A DNA stretch of 64,000 bases from Leifsonia sp. fls2-241-R2A-40a (GCF_030209575.1 NZ_JARVRS010000001.1:3410001-3474000), one strand, 5' to 3'; shown: positions 51,576 to 61,472, counted from the stretch's first letter. Made by a program: numbers and translations. The notes: generated by a model not told the origin, from the letters alone.

Positions 51576-52238
51576 ATGTCTCGAGTCGCGATCATCGGTG
51601 CCCACGGAAAAGTCGCCCAGCAGCTCATGCGGGTGCTCTACGACCGCGGTGACGAGTTCGTGGGCGTCGTCCGCAACGAGGAGCACGCCGACGACGTCTA
51701 CCGCCTCGGCGGCGAGGGCGCCCTCGTCGACATCGAGAAGGCGGAAGCCGGCGAGCTCGCGAAGGCCATCGAAGGCTGCGACGCCGTCGTCTTCACCGCA
51801 GGCGCCGGCGCTGGCTCCGGCATCGAGCGCAAGCGCACGGTCGACTACGGCGGCTCGGTGAAGTCGCAGGAGGCGGCAGCCCAGGCCGGCGTGCGCCGGT
51901 TCGTGCAGGTCTCCGCCTGGGGCGTCGACAACCCGGTCGACGACTCGGACCCGGTGTGGAAAGCCTACGTCGAGGCGAAGCGCGACGCCGACGCGGCGCT
52001 GCGGGAATCCGCACTCGACTGGACGATCATCCGCCCGGGCGGCCTCACCACCGATGAGGGCACCGGGCGCGTGACGCTCGGCGACAGCGTCCCGCGCGGC
52101 AGCATCGCCCGCGAGGACGTCGCCACGCTCATCGCCGTCGTGCTGCACGAGCCGGGAGCCATCGGCAAGCAGTGGGAGGTCATCGGCGGGGACACCCCCA
52201 TCGAAGACGCCGTGCGGGCGCTGGTCGCCTCCGCGTAG
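51576..52238 (+). CDS. NAD(P)H-binding Rossmann-fold protein (atypical SDR)
   Basis: The 220-residue protein starts MSRVAIIGAHGKVAQQLMRVLYDRGDEFVGVVRN, the GxxGxxG-type Rossmann motif, and has VVFTAGAGAGSG, RFVQVSAWGVDNPVDDSD, VWKAYVEAKRDADAALRESALDWTIIRPGGLTTDEGTG (Tyr-x-x-x-Lys region and the RPG loop). The fold is that of NmrA/YwnB-type SDR proteins that bind NAD(P) and may act as oxidoreductases or redox sensors. AAGGATGGAAG precedes the ATG. The substrate is unknown. Confidence 0.88.
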   Translation: MSRVAIIGAHGKVAQQLMRVLYDRGDEFVGVVRNEEHADDVYRLGGEGALVDIEKAEAGELAKAIEGCDAVVFTAGAGAGSGIERKRTVDYGGSVKSQEAAAQAGVRRFVQVSAWGVDNPVDDSDPVWKAYVEAKRDADAALRESALDWTIIRPGGLTTDEGTGRVTLGDSVPRGSIAREDVATLIAVVLHEPGAIGKQWEVIGGDTPIEDAVRALVASA

Positions 52239-52241
52239 GCT
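52236..52241 (+). promoter_or_regulatory. -10 TAGGCT, predicted leaderless start at 52249
   Basis: TAGGCT overlaps the stop of the preceding gene and ends seven bases before the GTG at 52249. Confidence 0.45.
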
Positions 52242-52248
52242 TGCGCGC

Positions 52249-53994
52249 GTGACAACGGACAGCGTGACCGGCCACGGCGGCGACCACTCCCCCGCCGAGC
52301 ACTCCCCCTACGATGCGAAACCCTGGGTGGCCAGCTACGCGGACGGCGTTCCCGCAACGGTCGAGGTCCCGGACGGCTCGCTCTCCCACCTCATCGACGC
52401 CTCCGTCGAGACGTACGGCCGGCACGTCGCGCTCGAGTTCTTCGGCGCGACCACGACCTATGCCGAGCTGGGCGACCAGATCGCGCGTGCGGCGGAGGGG
52501 CTGCGCAAGCTCGGCGTCTCCAAGGGCGACCGCGTCGCTCTCGTGCTGCCGAACTGCCCGCAGCATGTCGCCGCCTTCTATGCGGTGCTTCGCCTCGGGG
52601 CGGTCGTGGTGGAGCACAACCCGCTCTACACGCCGCGCGAACTGCGGCACCAGTTCGAGGACCACGGCGCCACCGTCGCCATCGTCTGGGACAAGGTCGC
52701 CGCGACCGTGCAGGCGCTTCCCGCCGACCTCGGCGTCACCACCGTCATCTCGGTGGACCTGACCCGCGCCATGCCCGCTTCGAAGCGCTTCGCGCTGCGG
52801 CTTCCCGTCCGCGCGGCCCGCACGGCGCGCGAGCAGCTGACCGCGAAGACCTCCGGGACCGTCTCCTGGGACTCGCTCGTCGCCTCCCGCCGCCTGAAGA
52901 CGTCGTACCCGCGACCGGAGCGCGACGATCTCGCGCTCATCCAGTACACCTCCGGCACGACCGGCTTGCCCAAAGGCGCCATGCTCAGCCACGGCAACCT
53001 GAACGTCAACGCCGCGCAGGCGCGCGCCTGGGTGCCGACGATCGAGCGCGGCTCGTCGGTCGTCTACGCCGTGCTGCCGCTCTTCCACGCCTACGGGCTC
53101 ACGCTGTGCCTGACCTTCGCGATGAGCATGGGCGCGCGGCTGGTGCTCTTCCCCAAGTTCGACCCTGACCTGGTGCTGGATGTGGTGAAGAAGCATCCCC
53201 CGACGTTCCTCCCCGCGGTCCCCCCGATCTACGAGCGGCTGGTGCAGGCGGCGGAGAAGCGCACGGTGTCGCTCTCGGGCATCGAGATCGCCATCTCGGG
53301 AGCCATGAGCCTGCCGCAGGCCATCGTCGACCTGTGGGAGGACAAGACCGGCGGCTACCTCGTCGAGGGCTACGGCCTCTCGGAATGCTCGCCGGTGCTG
53401 ATGGCGAACCCGGTCGGCGCGACCCGCAAGCCGGGGACGGTCGGCCTGGCGCTCCCGAGCACCGAGCTGCGCGTGGCCGACCCGGAGGACCCGTCCAGCG
53501 ACCGGCCGTTCGGCGAGGAGGGCGAGCTGCTCGCCCGTGGCCCGCAGGTGTTCTCGGGATACTGGCGCAAGCCCGACGAGTCGGCGAAGGTCTTCACCGG
53601 CGACGGCTGGTTCCGCACCGGCGACATCGTGACGATGGATGAGGACGGCTTCGTCCGCATCGTCGACCGCATCAAGGAGCTCATCGTCACCGGCGGCTTC
53701 AACGTCTCCCCGACCGAGGTCGAGGACGCGCTGCGCTCGTTCCCGGGCGTCACCGACGTCGCGGTCGTCGGGCTCCCGGACCGCCGGGGTGGCGAGGTCG
53801 TCGTCGCCGCCGTCGTGATGGAGCCGGGTGCGTCGTTCGACGAGGACGCCATCCGCGCCTACGGCCGCGACTGCCTGACGCCGTACAAGGTGCCGAAGCA
53901 CGTCTACGCCGTGGACGAGCTGCCGCGCTCCATCGTCGGCAAGGTCATCCGCCGGAAGGTGCGGGACAAGCTCCTCGCCGACCAGTCGAAGTAG
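52249..53994 (+). CDS. fadD: Long-chain fatty-acid-CoA ligase
   Basis: The 581-residue adenylate-forming enzyme activates fatty acids with ATP and CoA. The motifs YTSGTTGLPKGAMLSHGN (AMP-binding P-loop), YGLSECSPV, GWFRTGDIV, DRIKELIVTGGFNVSP and the Lys in RSIVGKVIRRKVRDKL are all present, with the usual N-terminal acyl-binding part. It probably supplies acyl-CoA for lipid degradation or membrane synthesis, and a PaaI-type thioesterase is encoded convergently 14 bases away. Confidence 0.95.
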   Translation: MTTDSVTGHGGDHSPAEHSPYDAKPWVASYADGVPATVEVPDGSLSHLIDASVETYGRHVALEFFGATTTYAELGDQIARAAEGLRKLGVSKGDRVALVLPNCPQHVAAFYAVLRLGAVVVEHNPLYTPRELRHQFEDHGATVAIVWDKVAATVQALPADLGVTTVISVDLTRAMPASKRFALRLPVRAARTAREQLTAKTSGTVSWDSLVASRRLKTSYPRPERDDLALIQYTSGTTGLPKGAMLSHGNLNVNAAQARAWVPTIERGSSVVYAVLPLFHAYGLTLCLTFAMSMGARLVLFPKFDPDLVLDVVKKHPPTFLPAVPPIYERLVQAAEKRTVSLSGIEIAISGAMSLPQAIVDLWEDKTGGYLVEGYGLSECSPVLMANPVGATRKPGTVGLALPSTELRVADPEDPSSDRPFGEEGELLARGPQVFSGYWRKPDESAKVFTGDGWFRTGDIVTMDEDGFVRIVDRIKELIVTGGFNVSPTEVEDALRSFPGVTDVAVVGLPDRRGGEVVVAAVVMEPGASFDEDAIRAYGRDCLTPYKVPKHVYAVDELPRSIVGKVIRRKVRDKLLADQSK

Positions 53995-54008
53995 TCGCCG
54001 CCCCCTCG

Positions 54009-54527
54009 TCAGGCGATCGGGAACACCAGCAGCGACCCGGTGGCCGTGGCGACCGCTTTGCCCGTGGAGTCGGTGATCACCCCGTCGGCGAACGCCACCC
54101 GGTTCCCGGGCTTCGTGACGGTCGCCGTGCAGGTGAGCGCGCCCGTGTGCGCGAACACCGGGCGCAGGTAGTTCACCTTGATCTCGATCGAGGTGTAGCC
54201 CTGCCCCTGCGGGAGCGTCGTCTGCACCGCGCATCCCAGTGCCGAGTCCAGCGCGGTGCACACGTAGCCGCCGTGCACCGTGCCGATCGGGTTGTAGTGC
54301 GACTCGTCGGGCTCGCAGACGAACGTCGCCGTTCCGGGGTCGGCGGCGACCAGCGTCATCCGCATCAGCGCCGTGATCGGAGGCGGCGGCAGTTCCCCGC
54401 GCAGCATCGACCGCAGATATTCGAGGCCGGTCATCGTCGGCATCTGGGCGACGCCGGGGGCCGGGTCCTCCCAGGTGACGGTGCGGGTGCGTTCGATCGG
54501 GGCCTGTTCGGTGCGGGCGTCGTCCAT
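54009..54527 (-). CDS. PaaI-family hotdog thioesterase
   Basis: The 172-residue protein has PIGTVHGGYVCTALDSALGCAVQTTLP (the PaaI-type HGG motif with the catalytic Asp), SIEIKVNYLRPVFAHTGALTCTATVTKPGNRVAFADGVITDSTGKAVATATGSLLVF. It cleaves aryl- or acyl-CoA. The ATG at 54527 has GAGGATGACGG at a good spacing, so an upstream start at 54545 is not needed. The gene converges on fadD. Confidence 0.9.
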   Translation of the reverse strand: MDDARTEQAPIERTRTVTWEDPAPGVAQMPTMTGLEYLRSMLRGELPPPPITALMRMTLVAADPGTATFVCEPDESHYNPIGTVHGGYVCTALDSALGCAVQTTLPQGQGYTSIEIKVNYLRPVFAHTGALTCTATVTKPGNRVAFADGVITDSTGKAVATATGSLLVFPIA

Positions 54528-54554
54528 TCCGTCATCCTCTCGCACGCGGCGGGA

Positions 54555-55475
54555 TCATGCAGCGGCGAGACGTTCCAGCCGTCGTCGTGCCGCCAGTTCC
54601 GCCTGCGGCTGCGGCCCCAGCAGCACGCCGGCTCCGCCGAGCACGGCCGCCGTCGCGGTGTGCAGCGGCAGCAGTCGCTCGGTGCGCGTGGGCGGCATCC
54701 CGAGCAGTGCCCGGTGGCGCGGCTCGAGCGTCGAGACCGCTGCGCGGAAGACGACCCGGTACGACGGGCGCAGCATCCGGCGCAGCGGTGCCCGCCGGAT
54801 GAACCGGACGATCTCCTCGACGTCGTCCCCGCCACGCAACTCCCCCGCGTCGGTGACCGCGTCGATCTCGGCCCTCAGGGCGGCGGCGGTGCGCGGCGGA
54901 TCCTGGACGCCCATGAGCTCGGCCGCGGTCGCCCATTCCGCGACGTAGCCGTCCGCCCCTCCCGGGATGGGCGCGCCCCAGTGCTCATGCGCCGTCAGGA
55001 AGGCATCCGTGAACGCGAGATGCACCCAGCGGGCGAGGTCCGGATCGTTGGCCGTGTACGGGCGCTCGACGCCGTGCCCGTCCACGTAGGTGCCCGTCAC
55101 GCGCCGGTGCAGCGCCTGCACCATCTCGGAGCCGGCGATCGCCTGGCCGCGGCTGCCGAAGGTGACCGTGTGGATCCACTGGATGGTCCCCGCGAGGCGG
55201 CCCAGCGGGTCTTCGCGGTAGCGGGAGTGGTCGCGAACCCCCGCGAGCGCTCCGGGATGCAGCGCCTGCAGCAGCAGCGCTCGAACGCCGGCCACGAGGG
55301 TCGGCATGCCGCCGTGCACGGCCCACGCCGCGCTGTCCGGCGAGAAGAAGCCCTCGTCCTCGCCCGACTCCAGGCGGAGGATCCACGCCGGCACCTCGTC
55401 GGACCGCCCGGCGAGGGTCTCGATCAGGCGGGAGCGGACCGGTCCGAGAACGCGGTCGACGGCGGTTCCGGTCAT
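54555..55475 (-). CDS. MpaB/latex-clearing-like oxygenase domain protein (DUF2236)
   Basis: The 306-residue protein carries HGGMPTLVAGVRALLLQALHPGALAGVRDHSRYREDPLGRLAGTIQWIHTVTFGSRGQA and HRRVTGTYVDG...YTANDPDLARWVHLAFTDAFLTAHEHWG, the histidine pattern of the DUF2236/MpaB family. Fungal MpaB is an oxygenase and rubber-cleaving Lcp is a haem relative, but most actinobacterial members have no known substrate. No membrane helix or signal peptide is seen. It is followed by the YbaK gene upstream with a 10-base gap, so the two are cotranscribed. Confidence 0.82.
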   Translation of the reverse strand: MTGTAVDRVLGPVRSRLIETLAGRSDEVPAWILRLESGEDEGFFSPDSAAWAVHGGMPTLVAGVRALLLQALHPGALAGVRDHSRYREDPLGRLAGTIQWIHTVTFGSRGQAIAGSEMVQALHRRVTGTYVDGHGVERPYTANDPDLARWVHLAFTDAFLTAHEHWGAPIPGGADGYVAEWATAAELMGVQDPPRTAAALRAEIDAVTDAGELRGGDDVEEIVRFIRRAPLRRMLRPSYRVVFRAAVSTLEPRHRALLGMPPTRTERLLPLHTATAAVLGGAGVLLGPQPQAELAARRRLERLAAA

Positions 55476-55485
55476 GACGGGCGGC

Positions 55486-56043
55486 TCATCCGGCAGACAC
55501 CTCGAGGCCGAGCCCGTCGATCGCCTGGGCGTTCGGCAGCTCGCCGAGCAGGCGGCCCGGCAGCAGGATCTTCGAGCGGCGGACGCCGGACCCGATGATG
55601 ACGACGTCGGCCTCCAGCACGCCGGAGTCGACCAGCACGGGCCAGCCGTCCGGAAGCCCGATCGGGGTGATGCCGCCGTACTCCATGCCGGTCAGCTCGA
55701 CCGCACGGTCCATCGGCAGGAAGGAGGCCTTGCGAACGTCGAGCAGCCGCTTCACTGTGTTGTTGACGTCGGCCCGGGTGGTCGAGAGGACGACACAGGC
55801 GGCGATGCGTTCGACGCCCTCCCGCTTGCCTCCGACGACCACGCAGTTGGCGAGGTTCGACGCATCCAGCCCGAACTCGTGGCGCGTCGCGGCGGTGTCG
55901 GAGATGTCCGGGTCGATCTCGACGACGCCGACCTGGTCGAGCCAGCCGAGCGCCTCCAGCGTCGTCAGCGTCGCCGGGGCGACGAGATCGGTGCGGGTTG
56001 ATGCAGGAGCCGTGGTGAGCCCGCCGAGAGTGAAGACGCCCAT
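55486..56043 (-). CDS. YbaK/ProXp-type aminoacyl-tRNA editing protein
   Basis: The 185-residue protein has the YbaK/EbsC fold: EFGLDASNLANCVVVGGKREGVERIAACVVLSTTRADVNNTVKRLLDVRKASFLPMDRAVELTGMEYGGITPIGLPDGWPVLVDSGVLEADVVIIGSGVRRSKILL, with the catalytic Lys in VRKASF and the GGITPIG loop. Such stand-alone proteins deacylate mischarged tRNAs. Its start is supported by a -10 TAGCGT six bases upstream. It is separated from gatB by an inverted-repeat element that probably ends the gat transcript. Confidence 0.85.
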   Translation of the reverse strand: MGVFTLGGLTTAPASTRTDLVAPATLTTLEALGWLDQVGVVEIDPDISDTAATRHEFGLDASNLANCVVVGGKREGVERIAACVVLSTTRADVNNTVKRLLDVRKASFLPMDRAVELTGMEYGGITPIGLPDGWPVLVDSGVLEADVVIIGSGVRRSKILLPGRLLGELPNAQAIDGLGLEVSAG

Positions 56044-56049
56044 AGCCCC

Positions 56050-56055
56050 ACGCTA
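56050..56055 (-). promoter_or_regulatory. -10 TAGCGT, predicted leaderless start at 56043
   Basis: TAGCGT ends six bases before the ATG at 56043. Confidence 0.5.
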
Positions 56056-56072
56056 GCGCGCTCCACCGACGA

Positions 56073-56127
56073 GATTTGCGCCAAATCTCGGTTCCGACGA
56101 GGGCAGAACCGCGATTTGGCGCAAATC
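56073..56127. repeat. 22-bp inverted repeat with GATTTGCGCCAAATC palindromes
   Basis: The 22-base arms (56073-56094 and 56106-56127) match with one mismatch around an 11-base loop, and each contains GATTTG-CGC-CAAATC or its near-copy. It lies just downstream of gatB and likely ends that operon; the layout matches the element at 34646-34698. Confidence 0.7.
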
Positions 56128-56138
56128 GTCAGGGAACG

Positions 56139-57653
56139 CTACTCGGCGCTCGCGCGCTCGAGCACCAGCTCGCGCACGCGGGCGGCATCGGCCTGGCCGC
56201 GCATCGCCTTCATCACGGCACCGATCACCGCACCCGCCGCCTGCACCTTGCCGTCGCGGATCTTCGCCAGCACGTCCGGCTGAGCGGCCAGGGCCTCGTC
56301 GATCGCGGCGATCAGCGCGCCGTCGTCCGAGACGACCGCGAGCCCGCGGGCGTCGACGACCTCCTGCGGACGTCCCTCGCCGGCGATGACGCCTTCGAGC
56401 ACCTGACGTGCGAGACGGTCGGTCAGGGTGCCCGCGTCGATCAGACCGGCGAGCTCCGCGACGTGCTGCGGGCTGACCAGCGTGCCCGCAGGCACGTTCT
56501 GCGCGTTGGCGAGACGGGCGATCTCTCCGGTCCACCACTTGCGGGCGGCCGCGGGGGTCGCGCCCGCTGCGATCGTGGCCTCGACCTCGTCGAGCAGGTC
56601 GGCGTTGGCGACGTCCTGGAACTCGAGGGCGGTGAAGCCCCACTCGGCGGTGAGACGCTTGCGGCGCGCGGCGGGCTGCTCCGGCAGAGTGCCGCGCAGC
56701 TCCTCGACCCACTCGCGGCTCGGGGCGACCGGCACGAGGTCGGGCTCCGGGAAGTAGCGGTAGTCGTCGGCGTCCGACTTCGGACGGCCCGCGCTCGTCG
56801 TGCCCGAGTCCTCGTGCCAGTGGCGCGTCTCCTGCACGATGGTGCCGCCGGCGTCGAGGATGGCCGCCTGACGCTGGATCTCGTAGCGTACCGCGCGCTC
56901 GATCGACCGCAGCGAGTTGACGTTCTTCGTCTCGGTCCGGGTACCTAGCTCGGTGCTGCCGCGGCGGCGGAGGGAGATGTTCGCGTCGCAGCGGACGTTT
57001 CCCTCCTCCATGCGCGCGTTGGACACGCCGAGACCCTTGACGATGTCGCGGATGGCCCGGACGTAGACGCGGCCGACCTCGGGAGCGTCGGCCTCGGCGC
57101 CCTCGATGATCTTCGTCACGATCTCGACCAGCGGCACACCGCCGCGGTTGAAGTCGACGAGCGAGTAGTCCGCGCCCTGGATGCGACCCGTCGCGCCGCC
57201 GACGTGCGTCAGCTTGCCGGCGTCCTCCTCCATGTGGGCGCGCTCGATCTCGATGGTGAGCTCGCGCCCGTTCTCGAGCTCGATGGTGATCGTGCCGTCG
57301 TGCGCGATCGGCTCGTCGTACTGGGACGTCTGGAAGTCCTTGGCGAGGTCCGGGTAGAAGTAGTTCTTCCGGGCGAAACGGCTCGACTCCGCGATCTCGC
57401 AGCCGAGCGCGAGACCCAGGCGGATGCTCGACTCGATGGCCTTCTCGTTCACCTGCGGCATGCCGCCCGGGAGCCCCAGGCAGGTCGGGCAGGTGTTCGT
57501 GTTGGCGCCGGAGCCGAACTCGTTGGCGCAGCCGCAGAACATCTTGGTCTTGGTGTTGAGCTCGACGTGCACCTCGAAGCCGAGCACCGGCTCGAACAGC
57601 TCCAGGGCCTTGTCGTAGTCCATCAGCTGGACCTTCTGGGCAGTGTTCGCCAT
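56139..57653 (-). CDS. gatB: Asp-tRNA(Asn)/Glu-tRNA(Gln) amidotransferase subunit B
   Basis: The 504-residue subunit binds the mischarged tRNA and activates the side chain. [72 protein letters not shown] and the C-terminal YqeY/tail domain (residues about 370-504) identify GatB; four zinc-binding cysteines (CGC and CPTC) are intact. The ATG shares one base with the gatA stop (TGATG). It acts with GatA and GatC to make Gln-tRNA or Asn-tRNA. Confidence 0.96.
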   Translation of the reverse strand: MANTAQKVQLMDYDKALELFEPVLGFEVHVELNTKTKMFCGCANEFGSGANTNTCPTCLGLPGGMPQVNEKAIESSIRLGLALGCEIAESSRFARKNYFYPDLAKDFQTSQYDEPIAHDGTITIELENGRELTIEIERAHMEEDAGKLTHVGGATGRIQGADYSLVDFNRGGVPLVEIVTKIIEGAEADAPEVGRVYVRAIRDIVKGLGVSNARMEEGNVRCDANISLRRRGSTELGTRTETKNVNSLRSIERAVRYEIQRQAAILDAGGTIVQETRHWHEDSGTTSAGRPKSDADDYRYFPEPDLVPVAPSREWVEELRGTLPEQPAARRKRLTAEWGFTALEFQDVANADLLDEVEATIAAGATPAAARKWWTGEIARLANAQNVPAGTLVSPQHVAELAGLIDAGTLTDRLARQVLEGVIAGEGRPQEVVDARGLAVVSDDGALIAAIDEALAAQPDVLAKIRDGKVQAAGAVIGAVMKAMRGQADAARVRELVLERASAE

Positions 57654-59200
57654 CAGACGGCTCCCTCTTCGCTCGCGAACATCTCGGTGGCGCTCAGATC
57701 CGGCGCCTGGGCGAGCAACGGGCCGCCCCACTTCTCCTCGAGCAGCTGCTCGAGCGCCGCTCCGTACGTGTACAGACGGGCGTCCGCGCGGGCCGGCGCC
57801 ATCAACTGCATCCCGACGGGCAGACCGTCCTCCGGCGCGAGGCCGATCGGGAGTCCCATGCCCGGTACCCCGGCGAGGTTCGCCGGGATGGTGGTGATGT
57901 CGTTCAGGTACATGGCCATCGGGTCGTCGATCTTCTCGCCCAACTTGAAGGCGGTGGTCGGCGCGCTCGGGCTGACCAGCACATCCACCTTCTCGAAGGC
58001 GGCGGAAAAGTCGCGCTGGATGAGCGTGCGGACCTTCTGCGCGCTGCCGTAGTAGGCGTCGTAGTAGCCCGCGCTCAGTGCGTACGTTCCGAGGATGATG
58101 CGGCGCTTCACCTCGGGGCCGAAGCCCGCGTCGCGGGTGGCGGCCATGACGCGCTCGACGGTCACCGGGCCCTCTGACGGGTCGACCCGCAGGCCGAAGC
58201 GCACCGAGTCGAAGCGCGCGAGATTGCTCGACGCCTCGGCCGGGAGGATCAGGTAGTAGGCGGAGACGGCGTACTCGAAGCTGGGCGCGCTGACCTCGAC
58301 GATCTCGGCGCCCGCGGACTCCAGCAGGGCGAGCGACTCGTCGAATCGCTGCTTGACACCCGACTGGAAGCCGTCGCCCGCGATCTCGCGGATGACGCCG
58401 ACGCGCACGCCCTTCAGCGCGCCCTCACGGAACCCGGCGCGTGCCGCGTCGGCCATCGACGGCCACGTGTCGGTCAGCGACGTCGAGTCGAATTTGTCGT
58501 GCCCGCCGATCACGTCGTGCAGCAGGCCCGCGTCGAGGACGGAGCGGGACACCGGCCCCACCTGGTCGAGCGAGCTCGCGAGCGCGATGGCGCCGTACCG
58601 GCTGACGCCGCCGTAGGTGGGCTTCACGCCGACGGACCCCGTCACCGCGGCCGGCTGGCGGATCGACCCGCCGGTGTCGGAGCCGAGTGCGAGCGGAGCC
58701 TCGAAAGCGGAGACGGCCGCAGCCGAGCCGCCGCCGGATCCACCCGGGATGCGCTCGAGGTCCCACGGGTTGCGGGTCGGACCGTAGGCCGAGTGCTCGG
58801 TGGAGGAGCCCATGGCGAACTCGTCCATGTTGGTCTTGCCGAGCGGCACGAGGTCTGCCTCGCGCAGCTTGCGGACGACCGTCGCGTCGTACGGCGGAAT
58901 CCAGCCCTCGAGGATCTTGGAGCCGGACGTCGAGGGCATGTCCTCGGTCGCCAGCACGTCCTTGATCGCGATCGGGACGCCCGCGAGCGGGCCGAGCCGC
59001 TCGCCGGCGGCTCGGCGGCCGTCGATCTCGGCTGCGGTGCGCACGGCCTTCTCGGCGGCGACGTGGAGGAACGCGTGGACGTCCGCATCCACCGCCTCGA
59101 TGCGGTCGAGGTGGGCGCGCACGGCGTCGACGGAGGAGACCTCGCCTGCGGCGAGCTTCTCGGCGAGGACGGAGGCGGAGAGCCTGGTCAGGTCGGTCAT
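57653..59200 (-). CDS. gatA: Asp-tRNA(Asn)/Glu-tRNA(Gln) amidotransferase subunit A
   Basis: The 515-residue amidase subunit releases ammonia from glutamine for transfer by GatB. The Ser-cisSer-Lys triad is visible: Lys80 in [11 protein letters not shown], the middle Ser in [14 protein letters not shown] and the nucleophile Ser in [13 protein letters not shown]. The amidase signature region is intact. The gene follows gatC by four bases and is coupled to gatB. Confidence 0.96.
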   Translation of the reverse strand: MTDLTRLSASVLAEKLAAGEVSSVDAVRAHLDRIEAVDADVHAFLHVAAEKAVRTAAEIDGRRAAGERLGPLAGVPIAIKDVLATEDMPSTSGSKILEGWIPPYDATVVRKLREADLVPLGKTNMDEFAMGSSTEHSAYGPTRNPWDLERIPGGSGGGSAAAVSAFEAPLALGSDTGGSIRQPAAVTGSVGVKPTYGGVSRYGAIALASSLDQVGPVSRSVLDAGLLHDVIGGHDKFDSTSLTDTWPSMADAARAGFREGALKGVRVGVIREIAGDGFQSGVKQRFDESLALLESAGAEIVEVSAPSFEYAVSAYYLILPAEASSNLARFDSVRFGLRVDPSEGPVTVERVMAATRDAGFGPEVKRRIILGTYALSAGYYDAYYGSAQKVRTLIQRDFSAAFEKVDVLVSPSAPTTAFKLGEKIDDPMAMYLNDITTIPANLAGVPGMGLPIGLAPEDGLPVGMQLMAPARADARLYTYGAALEQLLEEKWGGPLLAQAPDLSATEMFASEEGAV

Positions 59201-59204
59201 GCGC

Positions 59205-59516
59205 TTACTCCTCGTCCAGGATGGTGGCCACCTTGAAGCGGTCGCCCTCGCGCGCCGGAGCACCGGACAGTGCCTGCTCGACGGTCAGCGACGGCCGCAC
59301 CTCATCACTGCGGAACACGTTCGTGAGCGGCAGCGGGTGGCTCGTCGCGGGGACGTCCGGTCCGGCGACCTCCTGGACCTTCGCGACGGACTCGACGATC
59401 TGGCCGAGCTCCTTCGTGAGGCTCTCGAGCTCTTCCGGGCTGAGGTCGATCCGGGCGAGGTTCGCCAGGTGCGCGACCTGTTCTGCGCTGATGTCGCCTG
59501 CGCTTGATTCAGACAA
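59205..59516 (-). CDS. gatC: Asp-tRNA(Asn)/Glu-tRNA(Gln) amidotransferase subunit C
   Basis: The 103-residue subunit stabilises Gat[44 protein letters not shown] and the C-terminal [36 protein letters not shown]-like tail are the GatC pattern. The start is a TTG at 59516 with GGAG eight bases upstream. The operon promoter TAGAAT lies at 59583-59588. Confidence 0.95.
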   Translation of the reverse strand: MSESSAGDISAEQVAHLANLARIDLSPEELESLTKELGQIVESVAKVQEVAGPDVPATSHPLPLTNVFRSDEVRPSLTVEQALSGAPAREGDRFKVATILDEE

Positions 59517-59582
59517 GGGTGCGTCTCCGTGGGATTCGGTGGTGGGGTGGACCGCGCTCGAACGGCGAGCAGCGCCACTTCG

Positions 59583-59588
59583 ATTCTA
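59583..59588 (-). promoter_or_regulatory. -10 TAGAAT of the gatCAB operon
   Basis: TAGAAT on the minus strand gives a start near 59576 and a leader of about 60 bases; it overlaps the stop of the phosphoesterase gene. Confidence 0.4.
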
Positions 59589-61415
59589 GGGCGAGCCGAA
59601 CAGCCCGCGCCCCAGCCCGTTGACCGCTTGGTAGGCCTCCTTGTAGGTGCGCGGGACCTGCGCCCCGGGGGCGCCGTAGCGCGCCATGAGAAGGCCGACC
59701 AGTCCGACCCCCGGCGGGCTGAGCGGACGGTCCTCATCCTGGGGTGCGGGCGCGTCCGCCTCCGGGTTCGCGGGGAGGTACTGGGGATGCGTGTCGGGCC
59801 ACGTCCCCGGCTGGCGCGGCGTGGTGCGGTTGATCGCGTTGTCGATCGTGCGCGCGCCGCGGTCGCGCTCCGTCAGATGTTTCATCCGGAACTTCTTGCT
59901 GAGGGTGGCGATGACCGCGCCGTGGTGCATCTCCTCGTGGATGATCGTGTTGCGCTCGGTGTAGGCCGAGATCGCGATGGCGGGGACGCGCACGCCGAGC
60001 CGGTCGAACCCGAAGCCGTTCTCCCCCGGTCCGCTGTCGTCCGGCGGCGTCGCGGGGCCGGGTGCGACGTGATCGTAGGTGCCGCCGTGCTCGTCGAAGG
60101 TCACCAGCAGCATGGTGTTCAGCGCGTTGGAGCCGCGGGCGCTCCGGGAGGAGCGGATGGCGGAGTAGATGCGGTGCAGCAGCAGGTCGCCGGCACGGAC
60201 GTCGGAGATCGCACCGCCGACGACGACCCCGCCCGCGATCTCCTCCTCTGTCATCGGACCGCCCGGCGGATGCATGTCGTTGTGGTCGTACAGCAGGCGC
60301 GGCTCGACGAAGGCGTAGTCGGGCAAAGTGCCCTCCGCGACATCGACGTAGAACTGAGACATCGTGCGGAAGTGCGTCTTCCAGAACTGCTCGAGGACCG
60401 GAGCGTGGATGAAGCCGGTGAGCGAGATCAGCTGCCGGTCGTCGAAGTAGACGCGCCAGCTGCGGCCCGCCTCCTCCAGCCGGTTGAAGATCGTCGGCGA
60501 GTCGTTCTTCGGGTCGAACCACTTGCGCAGCCCCTCGGCACCCCCGTTGTCGACGTACCCGTGCGACGTCGAGGCGTTGAAGAACGACCGGTTGCAGAAC
60601 GTCTGGGACGGCACGGCACTGTGCCAGTCGTCGTACACGGCGAACTGACGCGCGAGCGTGGTGAAGACCGGCAGCATCTCGGGCGTGAAGCCGCCCATGA
60701 CGCGGCGGTAGTCGTCGAGTGCGGGCTCGCGGCCGGTGTCCTTGCGCAGCACGCCGATGTAGTCGCGCACGAAGCCGCGCATCGTTGGTTTCGCACCGGG
60801 GTGCGGCGCGTTGTACGGCGGCAGGATTTCCGGGAGCCGGGCGTCGGCGTTGGAGGGCGGATCGATGACCTCGTACAGCTGGGTGTTGACGTGCGGGTAC
60901 ACCTCGCCGGGGTCGGGCGACGGCTGCCGCATGACGAAATCGGTGGTGCCCTCGTAGGCGTGCGCCGGGATGTCCGGACCGCCCGCCGGATCCGGGTTGC
61001 TGTACTCGCCGAACGCGAGACCCTCGAACCGCTTGCCCTTCGGGAGGTTCCGCTCGTCGTAGAGGTGGCCCAGCAGGTTGTCGAACGAGCGGTTCTCGTA
61101 CATCAGCACGACGAGGTGGTCGAACCCCGGACCTCCACCGCGCGGCGGGAGGGGCGGATACTCCTCGCCCACTTCGTCCGAGGTGGGCGAGCTGTGCGCG
61201 GCGGCCGCCCCGAGGGCCGCACCCGCCGCGCCACCCGCTGTGCCGCCGGCCACCGCACCGGCAGCAACGAGGCCCGCGCCGGTGAGGAACGCGCGGCGGC
61301 TCGCCCCGCGCGGAGCAGGAGCGGAACCCGGTTCGGGCGCCGAACCCCGCTCAGCCGCCGAACCCCGCTCAGGCGCAGCGCCTGGCTGGTCGGGAAGCTC
61401 GTCGTCCGGTCGCAT
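59586..61415 (-). CDS. Tat-exported phospholipase-C-like phosphoesterase
   Basis: The 609-residue protein has an acidic Glu/Pro/Gly/Ser-rich N-terminus with an imperfect 18-bp duplicated ERGSA unit, a twin-arginine signal (SRRAFLTGAG) and a hydrophobic stretch, then the non-haemolytic phospholipase C/acid phosphatase fold: GFDHLVVLMYENRSFDNLLG, FCNRSFFNASTSHG, NTMLLVTFDEHGGTYDHV, and HEEMHHGAVI with the metal-binding His and Asp pairs. It probably hydrolyses phospholipids outside the cell. The start at 61415 is decided by a -10 CATAAT seven bases upstream. Confidence 0.85.
   Translation of the reverse strand: MRPDDELPDQPGAAPERGSAAERGSAPEPGSAPAPRGASRRAFLTGAGLVAAGAVAGGTAGGAAGAALGAAAAHSSPTSDEVGEEYPPLPPRGGGPGFDHLVVLMYENRSFDNLLGHLYDERNLPKGKRFEGLAFGEYSNPDPAGGPDIPAHAYEGTTDFVMRQPSPDPGEVYPHVNTQLYEVIDPPSNADARLPEILPPYNAPHPGAKPTMRGFVRDYIGVLRKDTGREPALDDYRRVMGGFTPEMLPVFTTLARQFAVYDDWHSAVPSQTFCNRSFFNASTSHGYVDNGGAEGLRKWFDPKNDSPTIFNRLEEAGRSWRVYFDDRQLISLTGFIHAPVLEQFWKTHFRTMSQFYVDVAEGTLPDYAFVEPRLLYDHNDMHPPGGPMTEEEIAGGVVVGGAISDVRAGDLLLHRIYSAIRSSRSARGSNALNTMLLVTFDEHGGTYDHVAPGPATPPDDSGPGENGFGFDRLGVRVPAIAISAYTERNTIIHEEMHHGAVIATLSKKFRMKHLTERDRGARTIDNAINRTTPRQPGTWPDTHPQYLPANPEADAPAPQDEDRPLSPPGVGLVGLLMARYGAPGAQVPRTYKEAYQAVNGLGRGLFGSP
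61339..61372 (-). repeat. 18-bp tandem duplication in the phosphoesterase N-terminus
   Basis: GCCGAACCCCGCTCAG occurs at 61339-61354 and 61357-61372, encoding AERGS twice. Confidence 0.6.
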
Positions 61416-61422
61416 CCCACCC

Positions 61423-61428
61423 ATTATG
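61423..61428 (-). promoter_or_regulatory. -10 CATAAT, predicted leaderless start at 61415
   Basis: CATAAT ends seven bases before the ATG at 61415. Confidence 0.4.
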
Positions 61429-61472
61429 GTCGCCGCCACCGACAACCCGTCCAGTGGTCTGCGGCGGGACGC

